64,000 nucleotides of DNA, from contig NZ_FMBK01000006.1 in assembly GCF_900095025.1 (NCBI RefSeq), forward strand, positions 124,001-188,000. The letters run 5' to 3'. The position numbers were made by a program, and so were the translations under genes. Below the pieces are notes generated by a model. The model was not told the origin of the DNA. It saw only the letters and a list, made by a program, of their open reading frames with translations, and did no database searches. Origin of the DNA: Acinetobacter albensis (GTDB lineage Bacteria > Pseudomonadota > Gammaproteobacteria > Pseudomonadales > Moraxellaceae). This document shows, piece after piece, positions 45,113 through 54,447 of the stretch (position 1 is its first letter; every line of letters begins with the position of its first letter).

Positions 45113-46999
45113 TTAGTCATTTTCTAGGAATGAACGTAAATGTTCAGAACGTGAAGGATGACGTAATTTACGTAAAGCTTTTGCTTCAATTTGACGAATA
45201 CGTTCACGTGTTACATCAAATTGCTTACCCACTTCTTCCAAAGTGTGATCTGTTGGCATATCAATACCAAAACGCATTTTCAAGACTTTCGCTTCACGTT
45301 CAGTCAAGTTTTCTAAAACTTCACGTGTCGCTTCTTTTAAGCCTTCTGAAGTTGCGGCATCAATTGGAGAAGTGATATTGCCATCTTCAATGAAGTCACC
45401 AAGATGCGAATCTTCATCATCACCGATTGGTGTTTCCATTGAAATCGGTTCTTTGGCAATTTTAAGTACTTTACGTACTTTCACTTCGTCCATTTCTAGA
45501 CGTTCGCCTAATTCTTCAGGTGTTGGTTCACGTCCCATTTCCTGTAACAACTGACGAGAAACACGGTTAATCTTATTAATCGTTTCAATCATGTGTACTG
45601 GAATACGAATAGTACGTGCTTGGTCGGCAATAGAACGGGTAATGGCTTGACGAATCCACCACGTTGCATAGGTCGAGAATTTATAACCACGACGGTATTC
45701 AAACTTGTCAACGGCTTTCATCAAACCGATATTGCCTTCTTGAATAAGATCCAAGAATTGTAAACCACGGTTGGTATATTTTTTCGCAATTGAAATTACC
45801 AAACGTAAGTTGGCTTCAACCATTTCTTTTTTAGCACGACGAGCTTTTGCTTCACCCACAGCCATACGTTTAGCAATGTCCTTGATGTCTTGGACACTCA
45901 GGTTCAATTCTTTTTCAATATCTGCAATTTTTTGTTGGAAAGCCAATACATCAGGACGAACTTTTTCCAAATAACCTTTTTGATCAGCAGGTGTTTTGGC
46001 AATTTGTTCATCTAACCAAGCAGGATTGGATTCGTAGCCTGGGAACGATGTACGGAATTGAGTACGATCCATTCGACCACGACGAACGGCATAACGCATT
46101 ACTTCACGTTCAGAAAGACGAATTTGCTCATGTGTGCCACGAATCATTTCAGAAATGATATCAAATAAACGCGGTGTAAATTTGAACATCATAAACACAG
46201 ATGCCAATGCTTCTAATGCTTCTTCTGCTTCGCTGCTGTTGCGACCATGTTTTTCAAGGGCAGCTTTAGTGACTTTCCAAGCATTTTCTAATTCAGTAAA
46301 ACGAATACGTGCAATTTCAGGGTCAGGGCCTGATTCACCTTCAGAGTCATCATCGCTTTCAGACTCTTCTTCTTCGTCATCATCGAGTTTTACATCTTTG
46401 GTGGTTTTTGTGGTGGTTTCATCATCTTCAGAAATTTCAGCTTCTTCTTCTAAAACTTCTGGAATTGGATCGTTAGATTCTGGGTCTAAATAGCCCGATA
46501 AAATATCTGCAAGACGACGTTCACCTTCGGTAACATCGTTATATTCTTTGAGTACCACTTCAACAGCATTCGGCCAATAAGCAATTGAATGAAGGACATC
46601 GCGGATTCCCTCTTCAATACGTTTTGCAATGCTAATTTCGCCTTCACGCGTCAATAGTTCAACCGTACCCATTTCACGCATATACATACGCACTGGATCT
46701 GTGGTACGACCAGGTTCACTTTCAACAGAAGCTAAAACAGCAGCCGCTTCTTCTTCTGCGACTTCATCGGTTGCTTCAGCATTGTTGCCATCGAACATCG
46801 TATCATCAGATTCAGGCGCACGTTCATGCACAGGAATACCGACGTCTTGAAGCATTTGAATAATGTCTTCAATCTGTTCGCTTTCTGTGATCGAGTCCGG
46901 GAGATGATCGTTAACCTCAGCGTAAGTTAAGTAACCTTGTTCTTTGCCTCGGCTAATCAGAGCCGCTACTTGCGAAGTAGGGGAAGTCATATCGCTCAT
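45113..46999 (-). CDS. rpoD: Primary sigma factor RpoD (sigma-70)
   Basis: This 628-residue sigma factor has region 1.1 at the N-terminus, region 1.2 [20 protein letters not shown], an acidic non-conserved insert (about residues 185-235, rich in Asp/Glu/Ser), region 2 with [16 protein letters not shown] and [15 protein letters not shown], region 3, and region 4 ending in [19 protein letters not shown]. It directs core polymerase to housekeeping promoters. Unlike E. coli it is not in an rpsU-dnaG-rpoD operon; dnaG is 14 kb away at 59014. Confidence 0.98.
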   Translation of the reverse strand: MSDMTSPTSQVAALISRGKEQGYLTYAEVNDHLPDSITESEQIEDIIQMLQDVGIPVHERAPESDDTMFDGNNAEATDEVAEEEAAAVLASVESEPGRTTDPVRMYMREMGTVELLTREGEISIAKRIEEGIRDVLHSIAYWPNAVEVVLKEYNDVTEGERRLADILSGYLDPESNDPIPEVLEEEAEISEDDETTTKTTKDVKLDDDEEEESESDDDSEGESGPDPEIARIRFTELENAWKVTKAALEKHGRNSSEAEEALEALASVFMMFKFTPRLFDIISEMIRGTHEQIRLSEREVMRYAVRRGRMDRTQFRTSFPGYESNPAWLDEQIAKTPADQKGYLEKVRPDVLAFQQKIADIEKELNLSVQDIKDIAKRMAVGEAKARRAKKEMVEANLRLVISIAKKYTNRGLQFLDLIQEGNIGLMKAVDKFEYRRGYKFSTYATWWIRQAITRSIADQARTIRIPVHMIETINKINRVSRQLLQEMGREPTPEELGERLEMDEVKVRKVLKIAKEPISMETPIGDDEDSHLGDFIEDGNITSPIDAATSEGLKEATREVLENLTEREAKVLKMRFGIDMPTDHTLEEVGKQFDVTRERIRQIEAKALRKLRHPSRSEHLRSFLEND

Positions 47000-47359
47000 C
47001 TTTGCTTACTCTTCGTTGAATCTGTGGCGTGAAAAACCGTGCATGATAGCACAATTCGCTTAAAATTGTTTTCGAATTGATGACTCAAATGTCATTTTAG
47101 AAAAGATGACTTTGATTTAACAATTGTTTTGGATATTGGGTTAATTTTATTTTTTTCAAGTCCGTGCTTAAAATTGCATTATAACTTTTATGACAACCTT
47201 AGATTAAAATCACACCACCCACAAATATACAATTTGAGATTAAAAAACAAGATTAAATTCATTTTTTAAGATAAAAATTAAAAAAAACTTGACAAGAATT
47301 AAGAACAAAGATAAATAGCGCCTAGGCCCATTTACTTTTTTCACTATGAGGTAGTTTTA
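47000..47359. other. Divergent promoter region of rpoD and the PA3496-like gene
   Basis: These 360 AT-rich bases contain a consensus -35 TTGACA at 47289-47294 on the plus strand with a weak -10 (TAAATA) after 17 bases, suited to drive the PA3496-like gene. The rpoD promoter must also lie here but I could not place it. No further open frame is convincing. Confidence 0.45.
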
Positions 47360-47563
47360 GTGTCTTCTACAGATTTTGAACTAGATGATAGCTACAGTGA
47401 TGATGATGTTAGTTTTGATGAAACATCAAGAAAAATTAGTGCTAAAGAGTCGTTGGAAAAACGTCGTCTGATTGATGACCTTCTGGCACAACGTCGTTTA
47501 GAACGTGAACTTAAAGATTTTGATTACGATCTAGATGATGACGATTTTGATGATGAAGACTAA
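47360..47563 (+). CDS. Small acidic protein, PA3496 family
   Basis: This 67-residue protein from a GTG start with GAGG upstream is very acidic at both ends (DDSYSDDDVSFDE; DYDLDDDDFDDED). A conserved central helix reads KRRLIDDLLAQRRLERELKDF, the hallmark of the PA3496 family described as putative envelope-integrity proteins. No signal peptide or membrane helix. The function is not established. It may be co-transcribed with the UPF0149 gene 68 bases downstream. Confidence 0.8.
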   Translation: MSSTDFELDDSYSDDDVSFDETSRKISAKESLEKRRLIDDLLAQRRLERELKDFDYDLDDDDFDDED

Positions 47564-47631
47564 ATTCTGATTTAGCATAGCTGACTAAAATGTTATGCTA
47601 CAGCCAGTTTTTTAATAAATTTGGATTTTAA

Positions 47632-48156
47632 ATGAGTGCTTTAGATTTAGACTTGTTAAGCGAATATCTAGATGGCGACCAAAATGAACATGGTCTAGAT
47701 TTTGCAGCAACTCATGGTTTTTTATGTGCAACTGCGGTTGGACCTAATTTTGATCAATGGCTCGATGAACTTTTCGATAATAATCAAAAGAAAGTTCCTG
47801 CTGACATGATTGTACAAATAAAAGCATGGTTAGAGGCAATTCGTCAAAATTTAGCCAATGAAGAAGGAATCGAGTTTCCTTTTGAAGTTGAAGAAGCTGA
47901 TGTTGAGTCAAGTTTAGGCGATTGGAGTGTCGGTTTTGTTGATGCGATGTTCCTAAATGAAGAGGCATGGTTTACGCCTGAGCATGAAGAACAATTGGTT
48001 GATTTAACGTTACCGATGATGGTGTTCAGTGGCGTTGATGATGAAGATCCACAGATGGAATCATTTCGACGTAATGGTCAGTTAATGGATGAAATTGCTG
48101 AAGAAATTCCAGAAAATCTAAATGAAATTTATTTGATGTATCATACTCCTACGTAA
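47632..48156 (+). CDS. UPF0149 (YecA/YgfB) family protein
   Basis: This 174-residue acidic helical protein has the family's N-terminal pattern LLSEYLDGDQNEHGLDFAATHGFLCATAVGP and a central WSVGFVDAMFL. The role is unknown; some family members carry a C-terminal SEC-C zinc motif, absent here. It ends LMYHTPT. A second copy of those last codons, with every difference synonymous, lies just past its stop (see the adjacent entry). Confidence 0.88.
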   Translation: MSALDLDLLSEYLDGDQNEHGLDFAATHGFLCATAVGPNFDQWLDELFDNNQKKVPADMIVQIKAWLEAIRQNLANEEGIEFPFEVEEADVESSLGDWSVGFVDAMFLNEEAWFTPEHEEQLVDLTLPMMVFSGVDDEDPQMESFRRNGQLMDEIAEEIPENLNEIYLMYHTPT

Positions 48157-48209
48157 TGGTATACCTTGCGCCACTACAATCGTGGCTCATGTATCACACG
48201 CCAACATAA
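48156..48209 (+). pseudogene. Duplicated 3' end of a UPF0149-like gene (recombination scar)
   Basis: The frame starting at the ATG overlapping the upstream stop reads MVYLAPLQSWLMYHTPT and then TAA. The last seven codons plus stop (48186-48209) repeat the end of the preceding gene (48133-48156) at the protein level. At the DNA level 6 of 24 bases differ, and all of the changes are synonymous. This looks like the tail of a diverged allele left behind by recombination. Confidence 0.5.
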
Positions 48210-48221
48210 TTCTTTAAAATT

Positions 48222-48248
48222 AAAAACACCTCAACTTGAGGTGTTTTT
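48222..48248 (+). terminator. Terminator after the UPF0149 gene
   Basis: A 12-bp inverted repeat AAAAACACCTCA/TGAGGTGTTTTT with short loop is followed by T residues. Confidence 0.85.
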
Positions 48249-48365
48249 TTATGGTTGTCGTTAGCGCTTTAGTCATAAAAGTAGACTAGAACTATTAATA
48301 TTTAGAGCTTAGTCTTGAAATGATCGTGAATAGATTGGGGGGTGCTAAAACTGTATTGATCTCAA

Positions 48366-48983
48366 CTACTTTATTTTAATTTTTCGTTGATATCTGCGGT
48401 AGAAAATCCAAAACACAATCATGAGTACAATAACAATGATGATGTAGCCGACTTGGCTGAAAATTTGATGCATCAGTGCTTGATTTTCACCAAAATAAAA
48501 TCCGACGCAAGCCAAAAATGTGGTCCAGATAATTGTTCCTAATCCACTATAGAACATAAATTTCCAGAAGGGCATACGGCTCATTCCTGCGGGAATACTA
48601 ATCAGTGAGCGCACAGCGGGTATCATTCGACCAAAAAAAACAATGCGATGTCCATAGTGTTCAAACCAGTCCAGTGATTTTTTAACATCTTGAGATTTTA
48701 GGAATAGATATTTTCCATAACGGTCAACGAAACGAAAAATATGATCATGATTGAATTTATAGCCAATCCAATAGAGAGCAGCGGCAGCAGTCAGGGAGCC
48801 TATGCATCCAGCAATAATCACGCCGACTAAAAGCAATTGACCTTGTGAGGCAGAATAACCTGCAGAAGGCATAATAATTTCAGAAGGAATGGGGGGGAAA
48901 ACATTATCGAGGAACATCAGCAGGGCAATTCCCCAATAACCGAGTTGTTCCATAATAGAGATAATCCATTCTGTTAAATTCAT
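48366..48983 (-). CDS. DedA family (SNARE-associated/VTT) membrane protein
   Basis: This 205-residue membrane protein has the DedA pattern: LDNVFPPIPSEIIMPSAGY near residue 25, then RFVDRYGKYLFL, HYGHRIVFFGRMIPAVRSLISIPAGMSRM, and two C-terminal helices. Members act as flippases for phospholipids or undecaprenyl phosphate, and affect envelope integrity and colistin tolerance in several bacteria. Apparently monocistronic. Confidence 0.9.
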   Translation of the reverse strand: MNLTEWIISIMEQLGYWGIALLMFLDNVFPPIPSEIIMPSAGYSASQGQLLLVGVIIAGCIGSLTAAAALYWIGYKFNHDHIFRFVDRYGKYLFLKSQDVKKSLDWFEHYGHRIVFFGRMIPAVRSLISIPAGMSRMPFWKFMFYSGLGTIIWTTFLACVGFYFGENQALMHQIFSQVGYIIIVIVLMIVFWIFYRRYQRKIKIK

Positions 48984-49173
48984 AATATAATAAAAATAAT
49001 AAGATTCTGACTATCCTAAAGGCTATTTGTTGTAGGGTAAAGTCTCGTTTTAGAGCAGAGTTGTTTAATTTTTATCTTTATTTTAATTTGAATAAATAGA
49101 ATGTAGTCTATCCAAAAATAATCTATTTATTTCGATTTTTTTGTATTAAGAAATCAATATAACCGAAATAAAA

Positions 49174-49200
49174 AGCCAGTCAATTTGTTGATGACTGGCT
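49174..49200 (-). terminator. Terminator of trhO
   Basis: AGCCAGTCA (49174-49182) pairs with TGACTGGCT (49192-49200), with A residues giving a T-run on the minus strand. Confidence 0.75.
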
Positions 49201-49237
49201 TATACAAAAGCATTTAAAATGGCTCATTTAGTACAAT

Positions 49238-50170
49238 TTATAAACGTTTTCGTTTGGCTGCGGTGATTTGCGACTGGCGCATACGAAATCCTTCTTTTTG
49301 TTTTTCTGACGTTTTTTCGATGCAATATTGACATGATACACCGTGTTCGTAGCTTGGAAGTTCAACTTCTGTTGGAAGCAAAGGCCATCCACAAGCATGA
49401 CATTTAATATTTTGACCTTCTTCTACACCATGCGTGACTGCTGTACGGCCATCAAACACAAAACATTCACCTTCCCACAGACTTTCTTCGGCTGGTGTTT
49501 CTTCCAAATATTTTAAAATACCACCTTTTAGATGATAGACCTCTTCAAAGCCTTCTTGAAGCAACAAGGATGTTGATTTTTCACAGCGAATACCACCTGT
49601 ACAGAACATGGCAATTTTTTTATCTTTGTGCTGTTCTAAATTTTGTTTTACATAGTCTGGAAATTCGCGAAATGTTTCTGTTTTAGGATCAATCGCACCC
49701 TTAAATGTACCCGCTTTATATTCGTAGTCGTTACGTGTATCGACTAGAATGACATCATCGCGAGCAATCAATTCATTCCATTCTTTTGGATCTAAATAAT
49801 GCCCAACCAAATCACGCGGTTGAACTTCGACGCCCAAAGTTACAATTTCAGTTTTAAGCTTAATTTTCATTTTGCGAAATGGTTTTTCATCACTTTGAGA
49901 TTCTTTATATTCCATCGCATTGAAGCCTTCATTAATCAAAAAGGCATGCATTTGATCAATCGCTTCACGGTCACCCGCAACTGTGCCGTTAATTCCTTCA
50001 CCCGCTACAATTAGAGTTCCACACAAGTCAATGTTGTTAACCAAATTTAAAAGACGTTGCTGAAGATCGGCAGGATCTTGAACTTCTTTAAATTGATAGA
50101 GTGCGGCAACAACCCAACTTGTGGTCGCTTGCTGTTCTACAGGTGCAAGCTGTTCTACAGTAGCGTTCAT
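49238..50170 (-). CDS. trhO: tRNA uridine-34 5-hydroxylation protein TrhO (rhodanese family)
   Basis: This is 310 residues from the ATG at 50170 (MNATVEQLAPVEQQ), which has a GGAG site; an in-frame ATG four codons earlier lacks one. An N-terminal UPF0176 domain (GTLIVAGEGINGTVAGD) precedes a rhodanese domain with active-site Cys in MFCTGGIRCEKST. A C-terminal zinc-binding part reads CHACGWPL and CQYC. It performs oxygen-dependent hydroxylation of U34 in certain tRNAs, leading to cmo5U/mo5U. Confidence 0.92.
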   Translation of the reverse strand: MNATVEQLAPVEQQATTSWVVAALYQFKEVQDPADLQQRLLNLVNNIDLCGTLIVAGEGINGTVAGDREAIDQMHAFLINEGFNAMEYKESQSDEKPFRKMKIKLKTEIVTLGVEVQPRDLVGHYLDPKEWNELIARDDVILVDTRNDYEYKAGTFKGAIDPKTETFREFPDYVKQNLEQHKDKKIAMFCTGGIRCEKSTSLLLQEGFEEVYHLKGGILKYLEETPAEESLWEGECFVFDGRTAVTHGVEEGQNIKCHACGWPLLPTEVELPSYEHGVSCQYCIEKTSEKQKEGFRMRQSQITAAKRKRL

Positions 50171-50375
50171 GGATAACTCCAAATGTATTATGATAAGACA
50201 AAATTTAAGGCGTATATTTTAGCTTGAATTTTGTCAAGAAGCGAGAAAACCATAACTAAATTATGGTTTTTAACTTAAACCAGAATAGATATGCTGTTAT
50301 TGATGAGATATATGCTTTTTCAACATGATGAAACAGTGAGTTTAGTTAATCTTCCTACATTTTTTGGAGTGTACT

Positions 50376-50873
50376 TTGAGTAATGAGCGCCGAATTGCTT
50401 TGACGCCCTGTGCTGGGCGTTGTTCAACTGTATTTGGTGATTCGGTATGTCGGGGTTGTCGTCGCTTTAACCATGAAGTGATTCAGTGGAATACTTATAC
50501 ACCAGAACAACATACAGCAGTTTGGAAGCGCCTTGATCTAGAGCTCGATCAGATTTTAGTTCCCATGTTGCCATTTGCTCAGATTGTTCAAGTCGAAGAA
50601 TTTATTTTATCGAAACGTGTTCGTTTACGGGATGATGCTTCAACAGGGCGTAAGCTTTATCACGCGTTGAAAATTTGTGAGAAAAATAAAACATTGGCTC
50701 AAGACAGTGGTTTAGGTGTGCAGGATAAGCAAATCAAGCCACTTTGGCAGGAATTTGAACGTCGCACACTAGCCTTGGCCAATGCCAGTTATGATTTTGC
50801 TTTTTTACGTGCGGATGTCATTAGTCATCATTTATTACAGACTGAGGATGATGATGAAGTTTTATCTGAGTGA
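50376..50873 (+). CDS. DUF1289 domain protein
   Basis: This is 165 residues from a TTG at 50376, six bases after a GGAG site; an upstream in-frame TTG at 50364 overlaps that site and is unlikely. The N-terminal cysteine cluster TPCAGRCSTVFGDSVCRGCRRF is the DUF1289 signature, probably binding iron or zinc. The helical remainder is specific to this lineage. The function is unknown. Single gene; a decayed reading frame follows. Confidence 0.82.
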   Translation: MSNERRIALTPCAGRCSTVFGDSVCRGCRRFNHEVIQWNTYTPEQHTAVWKRLDLELDQILVPMLPFAQIVQVEEFILSKRVRLRDDASTGRKLYHALKICEKNKTLAQDSGLGVQDKQIKPLWQEFERRTLALANASYDFAFLRADVISHHLLQTEDDDEVLSE

Positions 50874-50924
50874 GTCAGTTAAGCAACAATTGAAATTGTA
50901 TGGATTAGAGTGATTAAGGTGAAT

Positions 50925-51118
50925 ATGACAACGTATTTATTGTGCTGTGTGACGATATTATCATGATTGCAATGCCCGTATCTGTTATGCCTTTGGGCGT
51001 CAGCGCAGCATCGTAGGGTGATTATCAAAAAGCTTTGAAACGATTTTTGGAACTATTTTGCATGATTAAGTCTCATTGCTATCTCGATTCTAATGCTAAA
51101 AAGTTTTTTGCATATTAA
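50925..51118 (+). pseudogene. Remnant of a small exported Sel1/TPR-like protein
   Basis: After an AAGGTG site, an ATG opens MTTYLLCCVTILS and stops. Shifting frame by two bases continues as IAMPVSVMPLGVSAAS, which completes a plausible signal peptide. An in-frame TAG at 51014-51016 follows, then GDYQKALKRFLELF, the start pattern of Sel1-like repeat proteins. The frame ends at 51116-51118. Together these suggest a gene inactivated by a frameshift, a nonsense codon and truncation. The similarity is by pattern only. Confidence 0.5.
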
Positions 51119-51437
51119 TATTGACGGTTGAATAGAATAAAAATGTTGAGTTGTATTAATAGCGTTTACTTGGGTTTCTAAATGTTCACTGTAGTGAAAA
51201 CCTCAAAATCAGATACGCTTTAAGTTTTAGAAACAATCATATCCTGTAAGGGGAGATAATGATTTTGGAGGAGATTTCCAATCCTTAAGATATTATTTTC
51301 TTTGTGTTATTTTTCCAAGAGTTTATACAAATCTCTCCATATTTGAATATTAGTTTAGCAATTCTAATTGAGTTGGATTATTTTGGATTTTAGAACTTAA
51401 AGCTAATTATGATCCTGAATCATTTTAAAAAAGATAT
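51119..51437. other. Non-coding region between the decayed gene and panD
   Basis: These 319 AT-rich bases have stops in all frames and no recognisable RNA or repeat. They may be further decayed sequence of the remnant upstream. Confidence 0.5.
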
Positions 51438-51466
51438 AAAAAAGCTCACCTAAAGTGAGCTTTTTT
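51438..51466 (-). terminator. Terminator of panD
   Basis: A perfect 12-bp stem (51438-51449 with 51455-51466, CTAAA loop) with a T-run on the minus strand. Confidence 0.88.
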
Positions 51467-51479
51467 GAATTTGAGAACT

Positions 51480-51860
51480 TTATGCCACTTGTACAGGAAT
51501 ACAGTTTGCAGTGTGATTAACTGTATTATTAGGATTTGCATACACTAGACGTGGTTTGTGTGCATTTGCTTCAGCTTCGGTGAAATCACCAAAAGTCGCA
51601 ATGATCACTAAATCATCGACATCTGCTTGATGGGCTGCGCCACCATTCACAGAAATGATACCCGAATTCTCTTCGCCACGAATTGCGTAAGTACTAAAGC
51701 GCTTACCATTAGTGACATTCCAGACATGAATTTCTTCATATTCACGGATACCCGCTAAATCCAATAAAACACCATCAATAGCACATGAGCCTTCATAGTG
51801 AAGCTCTGCGTGTGTAACTACTGCACGATGAATTTTTGCTTTTAATAAACGAGATAGCAT
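51480..51860 (-). CDS. panD: Aspartate 1-decarboxylase
   Basis: This 126-residue proenzyme makes beta-alanine for pantothenate and coenzyme A. The self-cleavage site is Gly24-Ser25 in [10 protein letters not shown], which yields the pyruvoyl cofactor. [11 protein letters not shown] and [18 protein letters not shown] are also conserved. It stands alone, without panB or panC nearby. Confidence 0.96.
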   Translation of the reverse strand: MLSRLLKAKIHRAVVTHAELHYEGSCAIDGVLLDLAGIREYEEIHVWNVTNGKRFSTYAIRGEENSGIISVNGGAAHQADVDDLVIIATFGDFTEAEANAHKPRLVYANPNNTVNHTANCIPVQVA

Positions 51861-52005
51861 GGGCTAGCGTCTCCTTAGAGGACCTAAGATTTTATCTTAT
51901 GGTTAAATCAATCACTTTTTACGGGCTACATAATCCGCAGAAAACGCATTTTGCTCTTAAATAGGCAAGATGGCAAGCAAGATTGTTCAACAATTTGTGG
52001 ATTGA

Positions 52006-52587
52006 TCAGTTGGGTTTGTAAGCATTGATTTGATTCATAGCTTGCTGAATATCATCGTTGACCAGTAATTTAATCCGAGATAAAGCATGCGCAATCGCAT
52101 CATCCATTAAATTTTGTTCACTGTTGGGTGCTTTACTGAGTACATGGCCAGAGACACGCTCTTTTGAACCTGGATGACCAATACCGACACGTAAACGGTG
52201 AAAATTAGAACCCATATGTGGAACGATGTCACGTAAACCATTATGACCCCCATGACCACCGCCTGATTTCAGACGAATCACACCAGGATTCATATCCAGT
52301 TCATCATGCGCAACAAGCATATTTTCTGGGCTAACTTGATAGAATTTTGCGAAGGGAACTACACTTTTACCTGAAGCATTCATAAATGTGGTGGGTAAAA
52401 GTAGACGAACGTCTTGACCTTCGATATTACCACGACCACTCATTCCATAGAATTTAGGATCGGCTTTGAGGGAAATGCCATATTGTTCTGCAAGGCGTTC
52501 AACGAACCAAGCCCCTGCATTATGGCGAGTTTGGGCATATTCCTTACCAGGATTGCCCAAACCAACAATTAGCGAAAGTTTTGACAC
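52006..52587 (-). CDS. pth: Peptidyl-tRNA hydrolase
   Basis: This 193-residue enzyme releases tRNA from drop-off peptidyl-tRNA. The motifs are VGLGNPGKEYAQTRHNAGAW with the catalytic His, FMNASGKSV, and VAHDELDMNPGVIRLKSGGG. It follows rplY by 19 bases, completing the prs-rplY-pth order conserved in Pseudomonas and Acinetobacter. Confidence 0.97.
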   Translation of the reverse strand: MSKLSLIVGLGNPGKEYAQTRHNAGAWFVERLAEQYGISLKADPKFYGMSGRGNIEGQDVRLLLPTTFMNASGKSVVPFAKFYQVSPENMLVAHDELDMNPGVIRLKSGGGHGGHNGLRDIVPHMGSNFHRLRVGIGHPGSKERVSGHVLSKAPNSEQNLMDDAIAHALSRIKLLVNDDIQQAMNQINAYKPN

Positions 52588-52606
52588 TAATTTATACCAT
52601 CAACAC

Positions 52607-52903
52607 TTATGCGCGTTTGAAGTCAGCGTGCATAGGTGTATTTTTAGATGGGTGACGTTGTAAAGCTTGGATTTTAACGCTTTCAACTTTGTCGCCTAAT
52701 TTAATTTCAATGACTTCTTCAAAGAATTTGTTATTTTCAAGCGCTTTAACAAGTTCACGAAGCTCTAAAGTTACAGTTACAGGAGCAGCTTCGCCACCGT
52801 AAATGATTGCTGGAACTTGAGCTTGAAGACGAAGGCGGCGGCTCGAACCTTTCCCTTGTACTGATTCGTCACGAGCTACTGCATTTAATACGAAGTTTGC
52901 CAT
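52607..52903 (-). CDS. rplY: 50S ribosomal protein L25
   Basis: This 98-residue short form of L25 binds 5S rRNA. The segments VARDESVQGKGSSRRLR, QVPAIIYGGEAAPV and the C-terminal HPSKNTPMHADFKRA are conserved. It lacks the CTC-type C-terminal domain found in longer homologues. A terminator-like hairpin separates it from prs. Confidence 0.94.
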   Translation of the reverse strand: MANFVLNAVARDESVQGKGSSRRLRLQAQVPAIIYGGEAAPVTVTLELRELVKALENNKFFEEVIEIKLGDKVESVKIQALQRHPSKNTPMHADFKRA

Positions 52904-52959
52904 GATGACATTTCCTCATTGAGTTTAATTGACTGAACCTTCGACCAGTTCAGTGAGAT

Positions 52960-52989
52960 AAAGCCCTGTTTAATTAAAAACAGGGCTTT
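52960..52989 (-). terminator. Hairpin after prs
   Basis: AAAGCCCTGTT (52960-52970) pairs with AACAGGGCTTT (52979-52989). It lies 16 bases past the prs stop and 57 bases before rplY, so it may attenuate rather than fully end transcription; no long T-run follows. Confidence 0.6.
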
Positions 52990-53004
52990 GAAAATTTCGC
53001 GCTA

Positions 53005-53958
53005 TTATAAATAACTATCGAACATTGCGCTAATAGATTCTTCGTTATTAATACGACGAATTGTTTCAGCAACCATGCCGGCTACTGAAACTTGGCGAAT
53101 CTTACCAAGTTCTAATGCTTCTTGAGAAAGTGGAATGGTATCTGTGACGACGAGTTCGTCGAGTACAGAATTTTTCAAATTCTCAAGGGCTCTACCAGAA
53201 AGTACAGGATGAGTTGCATATGCAATCACACGACGAGCACCAAATTGTTTCAGTGCATCGGCGGCTTTACATAATGTACCCGCAGTATCAACCATGTCAT
53301 CCACGATCACGCAATCACGATCTTTTACATCACCAATCAAATGCATCACTTGTGATTCATTTGCTTTTTGGCGACGTTTATCAATAATTGCCAGATCGAT
53401 ATCACCCATTTGTTTCGCTACAGCACGCGCACGCACTACACCACCCACGTCAGGAGAAACAACCATAAGATTATGGTGTTGCTGTTGACGAAGATCAGCA
53501 AGTAAGGCAGGTGTACCGTAGATATTGTCTACAGGGATATCAAAGAAACCTTGAATTTGGTCAGCATGAAGGTCGATCATTACAACGCGGTCAATTCCTA
53601 CGGTTGTTAGCATATCTGCTACAACTTTGGCAGTAATTGGCACACGGCTTGAACGAGGACGACGATCTTGACGAGCATATCCGAAGTAAGGAATGACAGC
53701 AGTAATACGCCCTGCACTTGCACGACGTAAAGCATCAGCCATAACGAGGACTTCCATCAGGTTGTCATTCGTTGGTGCACAAGTAGGCTGGACTAGAAAT
53801 ACGTCTTTACCACGAACATTTTCAGTAATTTCGACAGCAATTTCACCGTCAGAAAAATGACCTACAGATGCTGCACCTAAAGGAATGTGCAGATGGCTTA
53901 CGACTTTTTGAGCGAATTGTGGATGTGCAGTTCCACTAAAAACGACAAGATTGGGCAT
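53005..53958 (-). CDS. prs: Ribose-phosphate pyrophosphokinase
   Basis: This is 317 residues from the ATG at 53958 ([15 protein letters not shown]). The longer frame reaches close to the tRNA gene and is not family-like. It makes PRPP for nucleotide, His and Trp synthesis. The motifs are [18 protein letters not shown] (flexible loop and Arg), [12 protein letters not shown], and the PRPP loop [13 protein letters not shown]. It lies just downstream of the tRNA-Gln cluster, as in Pseudomonas. Confidence 0.97.
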   Translation of the reverse strand: MPNLVVFSGTAHPQFAQKVVSHLHIPLGAASVGHFSDGEIAVEITENVRGKDVFLVQPTCAPTNDNLMEVLVMADALRRASAGRITAVIPYFGYARQDRRPRSSRVPITAKVVADMLTTVGIDRVVMIDLHADQIQGFFDIPVDNIYGTPALLADLRQQQHHNLMVVSPDVGGVVRARAVAKQMGDIDLAIIDKRRQKANESQVMHLIGDVKDRDCVIVDDMVDTAGTLCKAADALKQFGARRVIAYATHPVLSGRALENLKNSVLDELVVTDTIPLSQEALELGKIRQVSVAGMVAETIRRINNEESISAMFDSYL

Positions 53959-53994
53959 GAAGCACCCTTGGCGGTTGGAATGTTTGGAAATAGA

Positions 53995-54069
53995 TGGCAG
54001 GGGCGGCTGGATTCGAACCAACGGATGCCGAGATCAAAACCCGGTGCCTTACCACTTGGCGACGCCCCT
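53995..54069 (-). tRNA. tRNA-Gln (TTG anticodon), copy 4 in transcription order
   Basis: A 75-base cloverleaf on the minus strand with acceptor AGGGGCG paired to CGCCCCT, discriminator G, an encoded CCA end, D-loop AAGTGGTAAGGC, anticodon loop TTTTGAT and T-arm GGTTCGAATCC. It ends 36 bases before the prs start codon. Confidence 0.96.
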
Positions 54070-54159
54070 AATGCGGCAGAACTTTAATATTTTTGCTGTT
54101 CTATGTCAAGGTAAATTAACAAATGAACTGGCAAATTTGCTCTGTCTTTTTTGATAAAA

Positions 54160-54234
54160 TGGCAGGGGTAGCTGGATTCGAACCAACGGATGCCGAGATC
54201 AAAACCCGGTGCCTTACCACTTGGCGATACCCCT
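54160..54234 (-). tRNA. tRNA-Gln (TTG anticodon), copy 3, variant acceptor stem
   Basis: Same 75-base structure as its neighbours, but the acceptor stem is AGGGGTA/TACCCCT. Pairs 6-67 and 7-66 are both changed from C-G and G-C to T-A and A-T, so pairing is kept. CCA is encoded. Confidence 0.96.
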
Positions 54235-54269
54235 AAACTTCATTACTGTTTTTAAACCATAAGTTTAAA

Positions 54270-54344
54270 TGGCAGGGGCGGCTGGATTCGAACCAACGGA
54301 TGCCGAGATCAAAACCCGGTGCCTTACCACTTGGCGACGCCCCT
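54270..54344 (-). tRNA. tRNA-Gln (TTG anticodon), copy 2
   Basis: A 75-base sequence identical to the copies at 53995 and 54372, with CCA encoded. Part of a tandem array with spacers of 25-90 bases. Confidence 0.96.
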
Positions 54345-54371
54345 AATACAGTAATCTACAGATGAATATAA

Positions 54372-54446
54372 TGGCAGGGGCGGCTGGATTCGAACCAACG
54401 GATGCCGAGATCAAAACCCGGTGCCTTACCACTTGGCGACGCCCCT
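54372..54446 (-). tRNA. tRNA-Gln (TTG anticodon), copy 1
   Basis: A 75-base copy identical to copies 2 and 4. Its 5' end is one base after the ispE stop codon, so it must be cut out of an ispE read-through transcript or use a promoter inside ispE. Confidence 0.96.
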
Positions 54447-54447
54447 A

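Noticed and set aside
46134..46493. 119-residue Ser-rich open frame opposite rpoD
   Set aside because: It is the antisense of the Asp/Glu-rich insert of RpoD; no ribosome site and no independent support.
53959..54021. Upstream start for prs reaching into the tRNA-Gln gene
   Set aside because: It would translate part of the tRNA gene; the MPNLVVFSG start is the normal one.
53995..54446. tRNA-Gln array as an integration site for a genomic island
   Set aside because: The flanks are the conserved prs and ispE genes with no integrase and no partial tRNA copy beyond the four intact genes.
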